DNA from: Bin18 sp965200355
GTDB taxonomy: Bacteria > Desulfobacterota > Binatia > Bin18
Length of the DNA: 64,000 nt
Direction: 5' to 3'
Assembly (NCBI GenBank): GCA_965200355.1
Contig: OZ241351.1
Span: forward strand, 3,472,001 to 3,536,000
The notes below the pieces were generated by a model. It had not been told where the DNA came from. It did not search any database and saw only the letters and a program-made list of their open reading frames with translations. The translations under genes and the position numbers were made by a program. Positions 17,859 to 27,137 of the stretch are shown piece after piece; positions within the stretch are counted from its first letter, which is position 1, and each line of letters begins with the position of its first letter.

Positions 17859-19163
17859 TCACTGGAGCGCCGGGGCGGTCGTTGGCGCTGACTCTCGCCC
17901 GCGCGGAGGCTGCGCTTCTCGAATGGCCCGCAGCAGGGCGATATTGTCGCCATGCCCTGTCCGGTAGGCAGTCACTTTGCCGCGCAGGGGTTGGCCCAAG
18001 AGGTAGAAATCGCCCAGCAGATCCAGAATCTTGTGGCGGACCAGCTCATCCGCGAAGCGGAGTGGCGGGTTGATGACCCCGTGCTCGCCAATCACGAGGC
18101 AGTTATTCAGCCGACCGCCATTGGCAAGCCCCATCTCTTCAAGGGTTTCAATCTCTTTGAGAAAGCCGAAAGTCCGCGCCGGCGCGATTGTCTCACGATA
18201 GCTGTCGGCACCCCGCTGGACGTAGTGGAACTCCTGTTTCCCGACCGGCTCTGGATATTCCAGACAGTAGTTGATCTCAAGCTGCTCTGAGGGCTCGATG
18301 CGGAGGAACTTGCCCGTATGAGGGTCGCCGACCTGATAGGTCTGGTCTACGCTCAACACCTCGACCGCTTCGTCTTGCTCAACAATGCCAGCGCTGTCGA
18401 GCAACTGACAAAATTCCAGCGCCGACCCATCCAGAATAGGCACCTCTCCCTGTATCTTAATGAGCAGATTGGTGATGCCATAGCCGTGCAGGGCCGAGAG
18501 CAGGTGCTCCACCGTCTTTACTCCGGTCCCCTCCCGATACAGGCTGGTTGCATAACCGGTCGATTGGACATATTCGACGGTGGCCGGAATCATAATGTCC
18601 GCAGACAAGGGGCCAAACACAATGCCGCTCCCCGGCGAGAGGGGATGGAGAATAATCCCGGTCCGGACCCCTGAGTGCAGCCCCCGGCCATGCACGACCA
18701 CACTCTGACGAATGGTCCGCGCGGAGATTGTGCGCGTCACCGGTACGGGTGCCAAGTCGGCCTCAGCCGTGGTGCTCTGGGCCGCAATAGGGAGGCCCGA
18801 CTCTTTGCCCAGGGCACGCTGGACTGAACGGAGTAGGGTTTCGAGCGAGAAGGGTTTTTCAAGGAAATCCGTGGCTCCGAGTCGGGTAGCCCGTACTGCT
18901 GTTTCAATCGTGCCGTGGCCAGAAATCACAATAATAGGCAGAGCGGGGTCGCGAGCCCGAAGCTGTTTGAGCAGAGCGATCCCGTCAACGTGCGGCATCC
19001 AGATGTCGAGGAGCACCAGACTCGGATGCGACTGCGCGACTAAGTCGACCACGCCGTCCCCCGAGTCCGCTTCGAGCGTCCGAAACCCCTCATCTTGTAA
19101 TACCCCCCGTAACATCGTCCGAATTTGTTCTTCGTCATCGACGATTAAGATCGGCGCTTCCAT
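17859..19163 (-). CDS. lpxC: Response-regulator receiver domain fused to LpxC deacetylase
   Basis: A 434-residue fusion. Residues about 4-120 form a CheY-like receiver with phosphoacceptor D53 (LLDIWMP), acidic pocket D9/D10, S81 and K103 (EKPFS). Residues about 146-425 are UDP-3-O-acyl-N-acetylglucosamine deacetylase, the first committed step of lipid A synthesis, with zinc/catalytic residues E219-H220 (TVEHLL), H377 and D381 (RHKILD) and H404 (GHGDN). Both halves look active. LpxC is normally about 300 residues and stand-alone. The sensor kinase upstream (18-nt gap) is the probable phosphodonor, suggesting that phosphorylation tunes lipid A synthesis. A GGAGGG site precedes the start. Confidence 0.93.
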   Translation of the reverse strand: MEAPILIVDDEEQIRTMLRGVLQDEGFRTLEADSGDGVVDLVAQSHPSLVLLDIWMPHVDGIALLKQLRARDPALPIIVISGHGTIETAVRATRLGATDFLEKPFSLETLLRSVQRALGKESGLPIAAQSTTAEADLAPVPVTRTISARTIRQSVVVHGRGLHSGVRTGIILHPLSPGSGIVFGPLSADIMIPATVEYVQSTGYATSLYREGTGVKTVEHLLSALHGYGITNLLIKIQGEVPILDGSALEFCQLLDSAGIVEQDEAVEVLSVDQTYQVGDPHTGKFLRIEPSEQLEINYCLEYPEPVGKQEFHYVQRGADSYRETIAPARTFGFLKEIETLEEMGLANGGRLNNCLVIGEHGVINPPLRFADELVRHKILDLLGDFYLLGQPLRGKVTAYRTGHGDNIALLRAIREAQPPRGRESAPTTAPALQ

Positions 19164-19181
19164 GAAAAGCCCTCCCCTTCC

Positions 19182-21467
19182 TCACGCTGCATTTTCCATT
19201 GACGCTGACGAGCCCCGCTCACGCCGCAGGGCGGTCTGACGAGCACTGCTGCGCACGGGCATTTCAATAATAAACCGGCTGCCCCGGGGCGGGTTGTCTT
19301 GCACGCGGATAAATGCCTGATGAGCAGCAACCACGGTGGCGACAATGGCCAGCCCGAGGCCAGTCCCGCCCTTTTTGGTTGAAAAATAGGGCTCGAACAA
19401 GCGCGCTTTGACCTCAGGCGGGATTCCACAGCCATTATCGGCAACTTCGATGCGGGCAATGCCAAGCGAACGCAGATAGTGCGTCGTGACTTCGATATGT
19501 CCCGGCGGTCTCACCGTCCCGTCTCGACACGCGACCACAGCATTATCCAACAGATTGCGCAGGACACGGCGCATCCCCTCACGATCAAACTCAAACAACG
19601 GCAGCGAGCAATCCGGGACGAGGACGACCTCCAGGTCGCGATAGGCTTCGGCGATCAAGACTATCGTCTCCTGTGCCAACGCATTCAGGTCATGCAAGCC
19701 CTGCTTTCCGGCCGGCAGCCGCGCAAATATGGAGAATTCGTTGACGAGTTTTTTCATCGCGTCAACCTCATGCGCGATGCTCTGCACGCACTCGTCAAAC
19801 ACTTCGCGCCCGTCCGTAATCTGAGGGGCAAAGCGGCGCTGGAGGCGCTGGGCCGCAAGCTGAATAGGCGTCAGTGGATTTTTAATTTCATGCGCAATCC
19901 GCCGGGCCACCTCTCGCCACGCTTCGAGGCGTTCGACTTGGACGATCTGCGTCACATCCTCAAAAAAGCATAGCACCCCCAGGGTATTATTCCGCTCATC
20001 AGGGAGAGACGTGCCGGTTATCAAGAGAGAATGGACTTGTCCGGCGCGCTCCAAACGGAGCTGGCCCTGTTGTTCCTGACTGCCACCAGTACTCTTGCCA
20101 CCAGTGCTGTGCCGCACGGGCAGGAGGTCGCGCACGATACGCTGCACTTCTTGTAACTCGGGTGAAGAGAAAATGGTCTGATAGTCCTGGCCAATGACCG
20201 TGTCAGCCCGTAAACGCAGCAACTGCTCCGCCGCCCGGTTCAGGGTGGACAGCCGACCCGCGCGATCAAACGAGACCACGCCAGCCGTGATATTGCCGAG
20301 TAAAATCTCCATATAGCGACGCCGGGCCTCAAGTTCCTGATGACTCTGCTGGAGTTCGACCGTCATGCGATTGAAGGCGGAGACGAGGCTGCCTATTTCG
20401 TCCTCCCCTTCTCCCTCAGTGCGGTACGCCCAGTGGCCTTGAGCGACCTCCCGGGTCGCGGCCGATAACTGCTGGAGGGGAACCGTAATTCTTTTCGCGA
20501 GATACAGCCCGACCCAAATCGCCGAGAAAATGACGACTAAGGTGACCAGGAACATCGTAATCACATAATTATTTTTGATGGGCTGCTTCAGAATCCTGAG
20601 CTGGCGATATTCACCCAACGCCTCAACCACCTGCGCCCCTTGTCTCACTATGTCCGCCGGCACCCGGGTGCCGGCCACAACAACACCGGCAAGCTGTCCT
20701 CCAATGAGGACGGGTACGCCTCTATACATTAACTCGGCCTGCTCCAGCGTCACGATTTGCTGGACCTCCTCGGCCTCAGCCCGGACCCGCTCTAAGAGAA
20801 TCTCGTCGAGCGGGGGAGCCATCAACCTCCCACTCGTCTCCGGTGCGTGGGCCACAAGGGTGAGCGCGGCAGAGTACACGGTGAGATGAGCCAGGTCCCG
20901 TCCGTGCTGTTCGCTATTCATGCGGGATTGCAACCGCTCGTAGTGCGCCGGCTCAAGAAGTGCTTGGGAGCTAATCGTCTGGGCAATGGCCCGCGCGTGG
21001 GTGAGGGTCTCATCAGCAAGCCGGGCATAGACCCCGTCAACGACCTCAAGCGAGCTGCTTAACAAGCCCTCAACCCGTATGGCGAACCAATTCTCGATTG
21101 ACTTCGTGAGAAAGCCGACCCCGATAAAGAACAGGAGTATGGCCGGAAAAAGAGAAATCCCCAAAAAAGCGAGGACGAGTCGAGAGCGGAGGTATGCACC
21201 GGGCAGCTTCCGACGGCGTTCGTAAAGCAGCTTCAGCAGGTTCCGACCAACCAGGAAAACGAGGACAACGAGCAGAATGATATTGAGATTGATCAGCAGA
21301 ATGAAAATGATATTGCTGATGAGACTTTCGCCGTCGCTGAGTTGTGGCGAGCGGCTTTGGAGAAAGGCGAATAAACAGACGCCCAGGGCTGCCGCACAGA
21401 TGAGCACGACCTCCCAGAACTGGCGACGTTTATAATCCAGACGATTTTCGTGGACTGGGGCTTCCAT
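19182..21467 (-). CDS. NtrY-like sensor histidine kinase
   Basis: A 761-residue membrane kinase. It has three N-terminal hydrophobic segments, an extracytoplasmic sensor region (about 118-295), a further membrane helix (about 300-322), HAMP, PAS (region from ITAGVVSFDRAGRLSTLNRA), HisKA with phosphoacceptor His in VARRIAHEIKNPLTPIQ, and HATPase with DNGCGIP and GGTGLGLAI. The arrangement is that of NtrY. The expected partner NtrX (REC-AAA-HTH) is absent. Instead the receiver domain next door is fused to LpxC. Confidence 0.92.
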   Translation of the reverse strand: MEAPVHENRLDYKRRQFWEVVLICAAALGVCLFAFLQSRSPQLSDGESLISNIIFILLINLNIILLVVLVFLVGRNLLKLLYERRRKLPGAYLRSRLVLAFLGISLFPAILLFFIGVGFLTKSIENWFAIRVEGLLSSSLEVVDGVYARLADETLTHARAIAQTISSQALLEPAHYERLQSRMNSEQHGRDLAHLTVYSAALTLVAHAPETSGRLMAPPLDEILLERVRAEAEEVQQIVTLEQAELMYRGVPVLIGGQLAGVVVAGTRVPADIVRQGAQVVEALGEYRQLRILKQPIKNNYVITMFLVTLVVIFSAIWVGLYLAKRITVPLQQLSAATREVAQGHWAYRTEGEGEDEIGSLVSAFNRMTVELQQSHQELEARRRYMEILLGNITAGVVSFDRAGRLSTLNRAAEQLLRLRADTVIGQDYQTIFSSPELQEVQRIVRDLLPVRHSTGGKSTGGSQEQQGQLRLERAGQVHSLLITGTSLPDERNNTLGVLCFFEDVTQIVQVERLEAWREVARRIAHEIKNPLTPIQLAAQRLQRRFAPQITDGREVFDECVQSIAHEVDAMKKLVNEFSIFARLPAGKQGLHDLNALAQETIVLIAEAYRDLEVVLVPDCSLPLFEFDREGMRRVLRNLLDNAVVACRDGTVRPPGHIEVTTHYLRSLGIARIEVADNGCGIPPEVKARLFEPYFSTKKGGTGLGLAIVATVVAAHQAFIRVQDNPPRGSRFIIEMPVRSSARQTALRRERGSSASMENAA

Positions 21468-21558
21468 ACGCTCTCGTCTTGCTCATGTCAGCGGCAAAAA
21501 AACTGGAGATATACCACCATCAGCAGCGTTCTACCATTCTCTGTCGAAGCTGCTTGCG

Positions 21559-22671
21559 CTAGAACAAATCGCCCTGCTCTTTTTTGCCAGGGTGGTCAAT
21601 ATGCAGATGCTGGTAGGCCTTGAGGGTCGCCACACGGCCCCGCGGGGTGCGCTGCAAAAACCCTTCTTGCAGGAGATACGGCTCATATACGTCTTCAAGC
21701 GTGCTTTTCTCTTCGCCAATAGCCGCCGCGATAGTCTCGACCCCGACCGGTCCGCCGTTAAATTTTTCGATAATCGTGCGCAGAATCGCCACGTCCATTT
21801 TGTCAAAGCCGGCCTCATCCACTTCGACGAGCGTCAGGGCGGCATGGGCCACGGCTTGCGTGACAATCGGGGCCTGCTTCACTTGGGCATAGTCCCGGAC
21901 CCGCCGGAGTAAGCGATTGGCAATCCGTGGGGTTCCCCGTGAGCGCCGCGCAATTTCCACGGTTCCGCCCGCGTCAGCTTCAACCTCAAGAATTGAGGCT
22001 GAGCGCCGAATGATCTGCTCCAGCTCAGACACCTGGTAAAAATCTAATCGAAACGTTGCCCCAAAACGATCCCGGAGGGGTGAGGTCAACAGCCCGGCGC
22101 GAGTGGTCGCGCCGATTAAGGTGAAGTGCTTCAGGGGCAACTTGACCGTTCGTGCCGATGGACCCTGGCCAACAACGAGGTCAAGTTCAAAGTCTTCCAT
22201 TGCTGGATACAGAAATTCCTCAACCACATGATTGAGCCGATGGATCTCGTCGATGAAGAGGATGTCGCCTTCTTCCAGGTTGGTCAGAATGGCGGCCAAG
22301 TCGCCGGGCCGTTCAATCACCGGGCCAGTGCTGGCCCGAATCGCGCCATCCATTTCGCGCGCAATAATATGCGCCAGGGACGTTTTTCCTAATCCGGGCG
22401 GACCGCAGAAGAGCAGGTGGTCGAGCACATCGCCCCGCTGTTTAGCGGCCTCAATCGCTATCGCCAGATTTTGTTTTGTCCCCTCCTGTCCGATGTATTC
22501 GGCAAGACTGCGCGGGCGGAGCGAACCCTCGACACGCGGCTCGTCCGGCCAGGCCCGGCCGCTGTCCGACAGCGTGTCCAAGGCCGACCCGTGGGGGTCC
22601 AGCCAGTCGCGCCCCGGACTCTCCGCCTTATCGTTCGTCTCTTTCTGCCCGTCTTTCTCGACACGGCTCAT
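21559..22671 (-). CDS. ruvB: Holliday junction branch migration helicase RuvB
   Basis: A 370-residue AAA+ motor: Walker A GPPGLGKTSLA near residue 87, Walker B LFIDEIHRL, arginine-finger region GATTRAGLLTSPLRDRFG, and a C-terminal winged-helix domain. The N-terminus has about 35 extra charged residues before the conserved region (SLRPRSLAEYIGQ). It overlaps ruvA by 4 nt and acts with RuvA and RuvC in recombination intermediates. Confidence 0.97.
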   Translation of the reverse strand: MSRVEKDGQKETNDKAESPGRDWLDPHGSALDTLSDSGRAWPDEPRVEGSLRPRSLAEYIGQEGTKQNLAIAIEAAKQRGDVLDHLLFCGPPGLGKTSLAHIIAREMDGAIRASTGPVIERPGDLAAILTNLEEGDILFIDEIHRLNHVVEEFLYPAMEDFELDLVVGQGPSARTVKLPLKHFTLIGATTRAGLLTSPLRDRFGATFRLDFYQVSELEQIIRRSASILEVEADAGGTVEIARRSRGTPRIANRLLRRVRDYAQVKQAPIVTQAVAHAALTLVEVDEAGFDKMDVAILRTIIEKFNGGPVGVETIAAAIGEEKSTLEDVYEPYLLQEGFLQRTPRGRVATLKAYQHLHIDHPGKKEQGDLF

Positions 22672-23255
22672 GTGCTGAGCCTCCGTAACGCTTCTCGGAT
22701 CACGTCGGCAATGCTTGCGTGTCCGTCCCGAACAACCGCGCGCACCATCTTCTCGGCCTGGGCCGGCCGATAGCCCAGATTCACCAGCGCAGAGGTCGCT
22801 TCGGTCGAGAGTGGACTCGGCGCTGTCGCAGGAACCCCATTCTCGCCTTCACTCGCGCCGACTTTTTCCTGGAGCTCGACGACCAGCCGTTCGGCCGTCC
22901 TCTTGCCAACACCCGGAGTCGCGACTAGGCGCGTCACGTCGCGGGTATGCAGCGCGGTCTCGAGAGCGTCAACCGGAATACCCGACAGAATGTTTAAGGC
23001 CAAGCGGGGGCCGATGCCACTCACGCTCCGAAGCAGGAGAAAATAGGACTTTTCCTTTTCTTCCAGAAAACCGAATAGCTGGAGCGCATCTTCGCGCGCA
23101 TGGGTATGGATGAGCAAGCTGACCCGTTCGCCGACTCCTGGCAGATGGTAGAAGGTTTGTAACGACACCAACACCTGATAGCCGACTCCGCTCACGTCCA
23201 CAATGATCTGCTCGGGGGTCTTTTCGTGGAGCACTCCGTGGAGGCGCGCAATCAT
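22668..23255 (-). CDS. ruvA: Holliday junction DNA-binding protein RuvA
   Basis: A 195-residue protein with an N-terminal OB domain (MIARLHGVLHEKTPEQIIVDV), helix-hairpin-helix pair (LLRSVSGIGPRLALNILSGI and VATPGVGKRTAERLVVELQ), and a C-terminal RuvB-contact domain (STEATSALVNLGYRPAQAE). It forms the tetramer that holds the Holliday junction. It lies between ruvC and ruvB in the same operon. Confidence 0.97.
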   Translation of the reverse strand: MIARLHGVLHEKTPEQIIVDVSGVGYQVLVSLQTFYHLPGVGERVSLLIHTHAREDALQLFGFLEEKEKSYFLLLRSVSGIGPRLALNILSGIPVDALETALHTRDVTRLVATPGVGKRTAERLVVELQEKVGASEGENGVPATAPSPLSTEATSALVNLGYRPAQAEKMVRAVVRDGHASIADVIREALRRLST

Positions 23256-23277
23256 AAGCTGTTACCGTGCGAGCGGA

Positions 23278-23895
23278 TTACCGGGGCTTTTTCTGGTCGG
23301 CGGCGAGCATCTGGGCGACCGTCTGTTCGGTAAAGATATCGCGCAAAGAGCGGGCCTTTCTGCCTCCAGCACGCCGTGGCTGGGCACCAGCTTGGCGGAG
23401 CATATCGGGCAGACGGGCAGCACTACAGTGACAAATGGCCGCCGCGAGCGCATCCGTCGCATCCTGGCTTGACGGAAAGACCCCCGCCTCGCCGTCTGGA
23501 TGGCGCAGTTGAGAAAAGACCGCTTTTTGGACCTGCGTTTTCCCGGCCCGGCCATAACCGGCCACGGCCGTTTTAATTTCGGTTGGATTATACTCGGCAA
23601 TCCGCAGACCGGCTTGGGCAGCGGCCAGGAGCACGATGCCGCGGGCCTCGCCCAGGCGAAGCGCACTCTGGGCGTTCCGCGCCACAAAGGCTTTCTCAAG
23701 GCTCAAGACATGCGGGGTCCAGCGGTCAATCACCGCCACCAGCTCTGCGTATATCAGACGTAAGCGTTCAGGCAGGGAGCGGAAGCCCTGAACAGAGACG
23801 ACATCTCCAGCACAAAAGGTCAGCGTCCGGCGCGTTTTCTCAATAACACCCCAGCCGGTCCGCAGGGTGCCAGGGTCTATGCCCAGCACGCGCAA
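23278..23895 (-). CDS. ruvC: Crossover junction endodeoxyribonuclease RuvC
   Basis: A 205-residue resolvase of the RNase H-like fold. The catalytic carboxylates are visible: D7 in LGIDPGTLRTGWG, the Glu in LSLEKAFVARN near 68, and the D in QDATDALAAAICH near 140. It is somewhat longer than E. coli RuvC because of a basic C-terminal tail. The start is TTG at 23895. It heads the ruvC-A-B run. Confidence 0.96.
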   Translation of the reverse strand: MRVLGIDPGTLRTGWGVIEKTRRTLTFCAGDVVSVQGFRSLPERLRLIYAELVAVIDRWTPHVLSLEKAFVARNAQSALRLGEARGIVLLAAAQAGLRIAEYNPTEIKTAVAGYGRAGKTQVQKAVFSQLRHPDGEAGVFPSSQDATDALAAAICHCSAARLPDMLRQAGAQPRRAGGRKARSLRDIFTEQTVAQMLAADQKKPR

Positions 23896-23936
23896 TGGAG
23901 TACCAGCGTTGCGAGAGTCGATGATGGTCCCCTTCC

Positions 23937-24689
23937 TCAGGCCGCGCTGAGCCGTTCCATCTCCTCTTCCGCAATTTCCACATTGGCAGAAACGGTTTGA
24001 ACATCGTCAAGGTCTTGAAGGGCGTCAAGCAGACGCAGGGTTTGTTCGGCTTCTTTGCCGGAGAGACTGACCGTGTTTTGGGTCACCATCGTCGCTTCCG
24101 CGGACACGGTTCCGATGTTCGCATTTTCGAGCGCCTGCCGCACCTCTTCGAGGTCGTCAGGCGCCGTCACAATCTCAAACATCTCCGCACTCGTTGTGAT
24201 ATCTTCTGCCCCGGCGTCCAGGGCGATTTCCATGAGTTGATCTTCCTCAGCCTGCTCCTTTTCTATGCTGATAATGCCCTTGTGGGTAAACATCCACGCC
24301 ACAGAGTTCGGCTGACCCAGGCTGCCCCCGTTTTTGGTGAACAGATGACGCACTTCAGAAACCGTGCGATTTTTATTATCCGTCAGCGTCTGGAGCATAA
24401 TGGCCGCCCCACCTGGCGCATGCCCCTCGTAGGTCACCTCTTCATAGCTCACGCCCTCAAGTTCTCCGGCGCCCTTTTTCACCGCCCGGTCTATGGTATC
24501 GCCCGGCATACTGGCCGCCTTTGCCGCGGCTATGGCCGTGCGCAAGCGCGGGTTTGCGGTGGGGTCGCTCCCGCCCATCCGGGCCGCAATCGAGAGGTCT
24601 TTGATCAATTTTGTGAACATCTTGCCCCGACGGGCATCCTTGACTGCCTTCTTATGCTTGATTGTGCTCCATTTGGAATGGCCGGACAT
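23937..24689 (-). CDS. YebC/PmpR/TACO1-family protein
   Basis: A 250-residue YebC-family protein with the canonical N-terminus MSGHSKWSTIKHKKAVKDARRGK and the GPGGAAIM-like motif (HAPGGAAIMLQTLTDNKNRT). Members act as transcriptional regulators or, as for TACO1, in translation of proline-rich stretches. It is adjacent to ruvC, the common arrangement yebC-ruvCAB. Confidence 0.96.
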   Translation of the reverse strand: MSGHSKWSTIKHKKAVKDARRGKMFTKLIKDLSIAARMGGSDPTANPRLRTAIAAAKAASMPGDTIDRAVKKGAGELEGVSYEEVTYEGHAPGGAAIMLQTLTDNKNRTVSEVRHLFTKNGGSLGQPNSVAWMFTHKGIISIEKEQAEEDQLMEIALDAGAEDITTSAEMFEIVTAPDDLEEVRQALENANIGTVSAEATMVTQNTVSLSGKEAEQTLRLLDALQDLDDVQTVSANVEIAEEEMERLSAA

Positions 24690-24926
24690 GACCGTCTCCT
24701 CCCGGCGTCAGACTTACGGTTATGAGTAACATATTTCTGGAGGAGAGTAAACGCACCAGCGCCCTGTTGGGACATGCCTTCCGGTCCAGTAACGTCTTGC
24801 AATAACTGGATTTTCGGATGCTTCCACGCACGCCGGACCCCAGGCGGGGGAGTGGCCGGGAACAAAAAAACACGATACACCCGAGCCTCGCAGAGACTTG
24901 CGCCCCTTGGGGAAAGGACATTCCGA

Positions 24927-25424
24927 GTGCGACTCATTACTATTCTTACCCATACCGGTGTTGTGATCGGACTGGCAGGCTTATTTTTCGGCGGCCTGGC
25001 CTGGATGTATCACTCCCCGTTTGGGGCGGTCATGGTGCTCGGCAGCCTCGTGCTCCTGTTCGCCAGTGGTCTGTTCGGCTGGTATTACGGCTTCAGTCCC
25101 CTGTGGCGGCCGGCCGGGTGGGCAGAAGAGGTGGCCCATAATGATCGTCATTATGTGGTGTCAACCCAGCCCTACCCGCCCTATCTCGTGCGCCAGGCGA
25201 AGAGGCAGGGCGGTATGCAGTTTGGAACGGCCGTGTATGCCGTCCATGCAGCCGACCAGGAAGTGGCCGAGGAAGCCCAGGCCGTATACGGGCTGCAATG
25301 GAAAGAACGCCAGGAGGCCCAGGAAGGGCATCAGTGGGTGGTGCAGGTCTTGCGCCAGGGTCGCCTGTCCGAACTGGAAGGGTTTCGTCCGGTGTCGGAA
25401 GACATGCTGCACATGACCTCGTGA
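24927..25424 (+). CDS. Membrane protein of unknown function
   Basis: From a GTG at 24927 (GGAAAGG site 9 nt upstream) the 165-residue product has two N-terminal membrane helices (GVVIGLAGLFFGGLAWMY and VMVLGSLVLLFASGLFGWYY) and a soluble tail of about 110 residues rich in Gln and Glu. No family is recognised. It is convergent with the DUF35 gene (16-nt gap) and divergent from yebC. Confidence 0.6.
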   Translation: MRLITILTHTGVVIGLAGLFFGGLAWMYHSPFGAVMVLGSLVLLFASGLFGWYYGFSPLWRPAGWAEEVAHNDRHYVVSTQPYPPYLVRQAKRQGGMQFGTAVYAVHAADQEVAEEAQAVYGLQWKERQEAQEGHQWVVQVLRQGRLSELEGFRPVSEDMLHMTS

Positions 25425-25440
25425 GGCACCGGCCCAGCCG

Positions 25441-25866
25441 CTATCTCGAGGCCAGGACCGGTCGGAACTTGAGCACCGCTATCTCCTCGGACCAGTCCTC
25501 GAAAACACTCTCAACCGGCATCCCAATCGCCACCTGCTCGGGCTCACACTCGACGATATTACTCATCAATTGTGGACCTTCCTCCAGAGTGACCAGCGCC
25601 ACCACATAGGGCACATCCTCGACGAACGCTTTGGTCACTGGACGATAGACCACGGTAAACGACAAGACCGTTCCACGCCCGGACACTCGCACCCAGACGA
25701 CGTGCTCGCTCATGCAGGCGGTGCAGTAGAGACGCGGGTAGAATTGATAGTGGCCACAGGCACGACACTGCTGGATGCGCAGATCATGATTCCGACACCC
25801 CTCCCAGAACGGTTGCGTTTCCCCGGTGGGAATGGGCAGGGCCTTCTCTTGTTGGGTTGTCATCAT
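25441..25866 (-). CDS. DUF35 OB-fold/zinc-ribbon acyl-CoA-associated protein
   Basis: A 141-residue two-part protein: a rubredoxin-like zinc ribbon (CRACGHYQFYPRLYCTAC, residues about 35-52) and an OB fold (GRGTVLSFTVVYRP). DUF35 proteins form complexes with SCP-x-type thiolases, retro-aldolases or HMG-CoA synthases, positioning acyl-CoA substrates. Its start overlaps the thiolase stop by 4 nt, the usual arrangement for such a complex. Confidence 0.9.
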   Translation of the reverse strand: MMTTQQEKALPIPTGETQPFWEGCRNHDLRIQQCRACGHYQFYPRLYCTACMSEHVVWVRVSGRGTVLSFTVVYRPVTKAFVEDVPYVVALVTLEEGPQLMSNIVECEPEQVAIGMPVESVFEDWSEEIAVLKFRPVLASR

Positions 25867-27032
25867 CCCGCCTCCTTCCCCAGAATCATGGAACAGTGCG
25901 TGGACATAATCCCCCCCTGGGCATGGACAAAAGCAATGTTGGCGTCTTGGACTTGGCGTGGTCCGCAGCTGCCGCGCAACTGAAAGACCGCTTCCGTGAC
26001 CGAAAACATCGAGCCGGGATGTCCAGGGTGGCAGTGCGACATCAGCCCGCCATGCGTATTCACCGGGAGCTCCCCGCCTAATTCAATCCGGCCCCCTTCA
26101 ACAAAACGGCCCCCTTCCCCCTTGGGACAAAAGCCCAGGTCTTCCAGCTCAATGACCACCACCGGGGTAAAGCAGTCGTACAGCTCAGCCACGTCAATAT
26201 CTGTGGGCCCCAGCCCGGCCATGGCATAGGCGCGTTCGCCGGCCTCTTTTGCCGCCGAGGTGGTCAGGCTGCGGGCCTGACTGATGTGTTCGTGCGAATG
26301 CCCCTCCCCGACCCCCAGCATATAGACGGGAGGATGGGGGAAATCCTTGGCCCGTTCGGCTGAGGTGAGCAGAAGAGCCGCCCCACCGTCGGATACCAGC
26401 GAGCAGTCCAGCAAATGCAAGGGCGAGGCAATCATCTTTGAGTTGAGCACATCGTCAACCGTAATCGGGTTGCGCATCTGTGCGGCCGGATTCATTGAGG
26501 CGTGCTTCCGACAGGCCACCGCCACCGAGGCCAATTGCTCGCCGGTGGTCCCGTAGGCGTGCATATGGGCCTGAGCGATCAGGGCGTAAAACGCCGGGAT
26601 GGGGGGGCCGTAGGGGCGTTCAAACTGGGCGTGTCCAGCCGTTGACATCGCTTCAATCGCCCGGTCCCGAGAGAGGCCGGACAGCATATTGTCGGCCATA
26701 GTGATGAGCACCGTGTGACACATACCACTGGCAATGGCCGCGGCAGCGTGATGCAGAATCGCCAAGGTCGTCCCGCCGCCCGTGGCCACGTTGAGGCAGT
26801 AGCGCGGAAAGATCTGCATATACTCGGCGATCATCTCCGCATGATACATATAGGGCTCGACAAACGAATTGCAGGTAATCAACCCGTCAACCTCATCCTT
26901 GGTGATGCCGGCGTCTTCCAGCGCAGATTTGGCCGCCTTGACATAGAGTTGGGTCGCACTCAAATGGGGCACCACGCCAACCTCAGTATCGGCCGCCCCC
27001 ACAATGGCAACTTTTCCTCGGAGCGATTCCAT
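25863..27032 (-). CDS. Thiolase-like protein of the SCP-x/lipid-transfer family
   Basis: A 389-residue thiolase-fold protein. The C-terminal active-site region is present (HCHPGHPGSMFSVTEAVFQL, and YDCFTPVVVIELEDLG). At the position of the nucleophilic cysteine of true thiolases (CxxG context) it reads NVATGGGTT, with Val in place of Cys. That fits the subfamily working with DUF35 partners, some of which are retro-aldolases on CoA-bound side chains (Ltp2-ChsH2 type). The substrate cannot be told. It is translationally coupled to the DUF35 gene. Confidence 0.85.
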   Translation of the reverse strand: MESLRGKVAIVGAADTEVGVVPHLSATQLYVKAAKSALEDAGITKDEVDGLITCNSFVEPYMYHAEMIAEYMQIFPRYCLNVATGGGTTLAILHHAAAAIASGMCHTVLITMADNMLSGLSRDRAIEAMSTAGHAQFERPYGPPIPAFYALIAQAHMHAYGTTGEQLASVAVACRKHASMNPAAQMRNPITVDDVLNSKMIASPLHLLDCSLVSDGGAALLLTSAERAKDFPHPPVYMLGVGEGHSHEHISQARSLTTSAAKEAGERAYAMAGLGPTDIDVAELYDCFTPVVVIELEDLGFCPKGEGGRFVEGGRIELGGELPVNTHGGLMSHCHPGHPGSMFSVTEAVFQLRGSCGPRQVQDANIAFVHAQGGIMSTHCSMILGKEAG

Positions 27033-27063
27033 AGCTCTCCTCCGTCTCTCTCAGTCAGACTCT

Positions 27064-27117
27064 TTCTTGGCATTATCTTCTTGGCATTATCCCGTCCCGC
27101 GTACAAGGCACGCGGGA
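27064..27117. repeat. 14-bp tandem duplication plus 8-bp hairpin in the lolA-thiolase gap
   Basis: TTCTTGGCATTATC occurs twice head to tail (27064-27091). It is followed by an 8-bp perfect inverted repeat (27095-27102 with 27110-27117, 7-nt loop). On the minus strand the hairpin follows lolA but has no U-run, so a terminator is possible but not canonical. Confidence 0.5.
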
Positions 27118-27137
27118 GACTGGCCGGTCCGGCGCGT

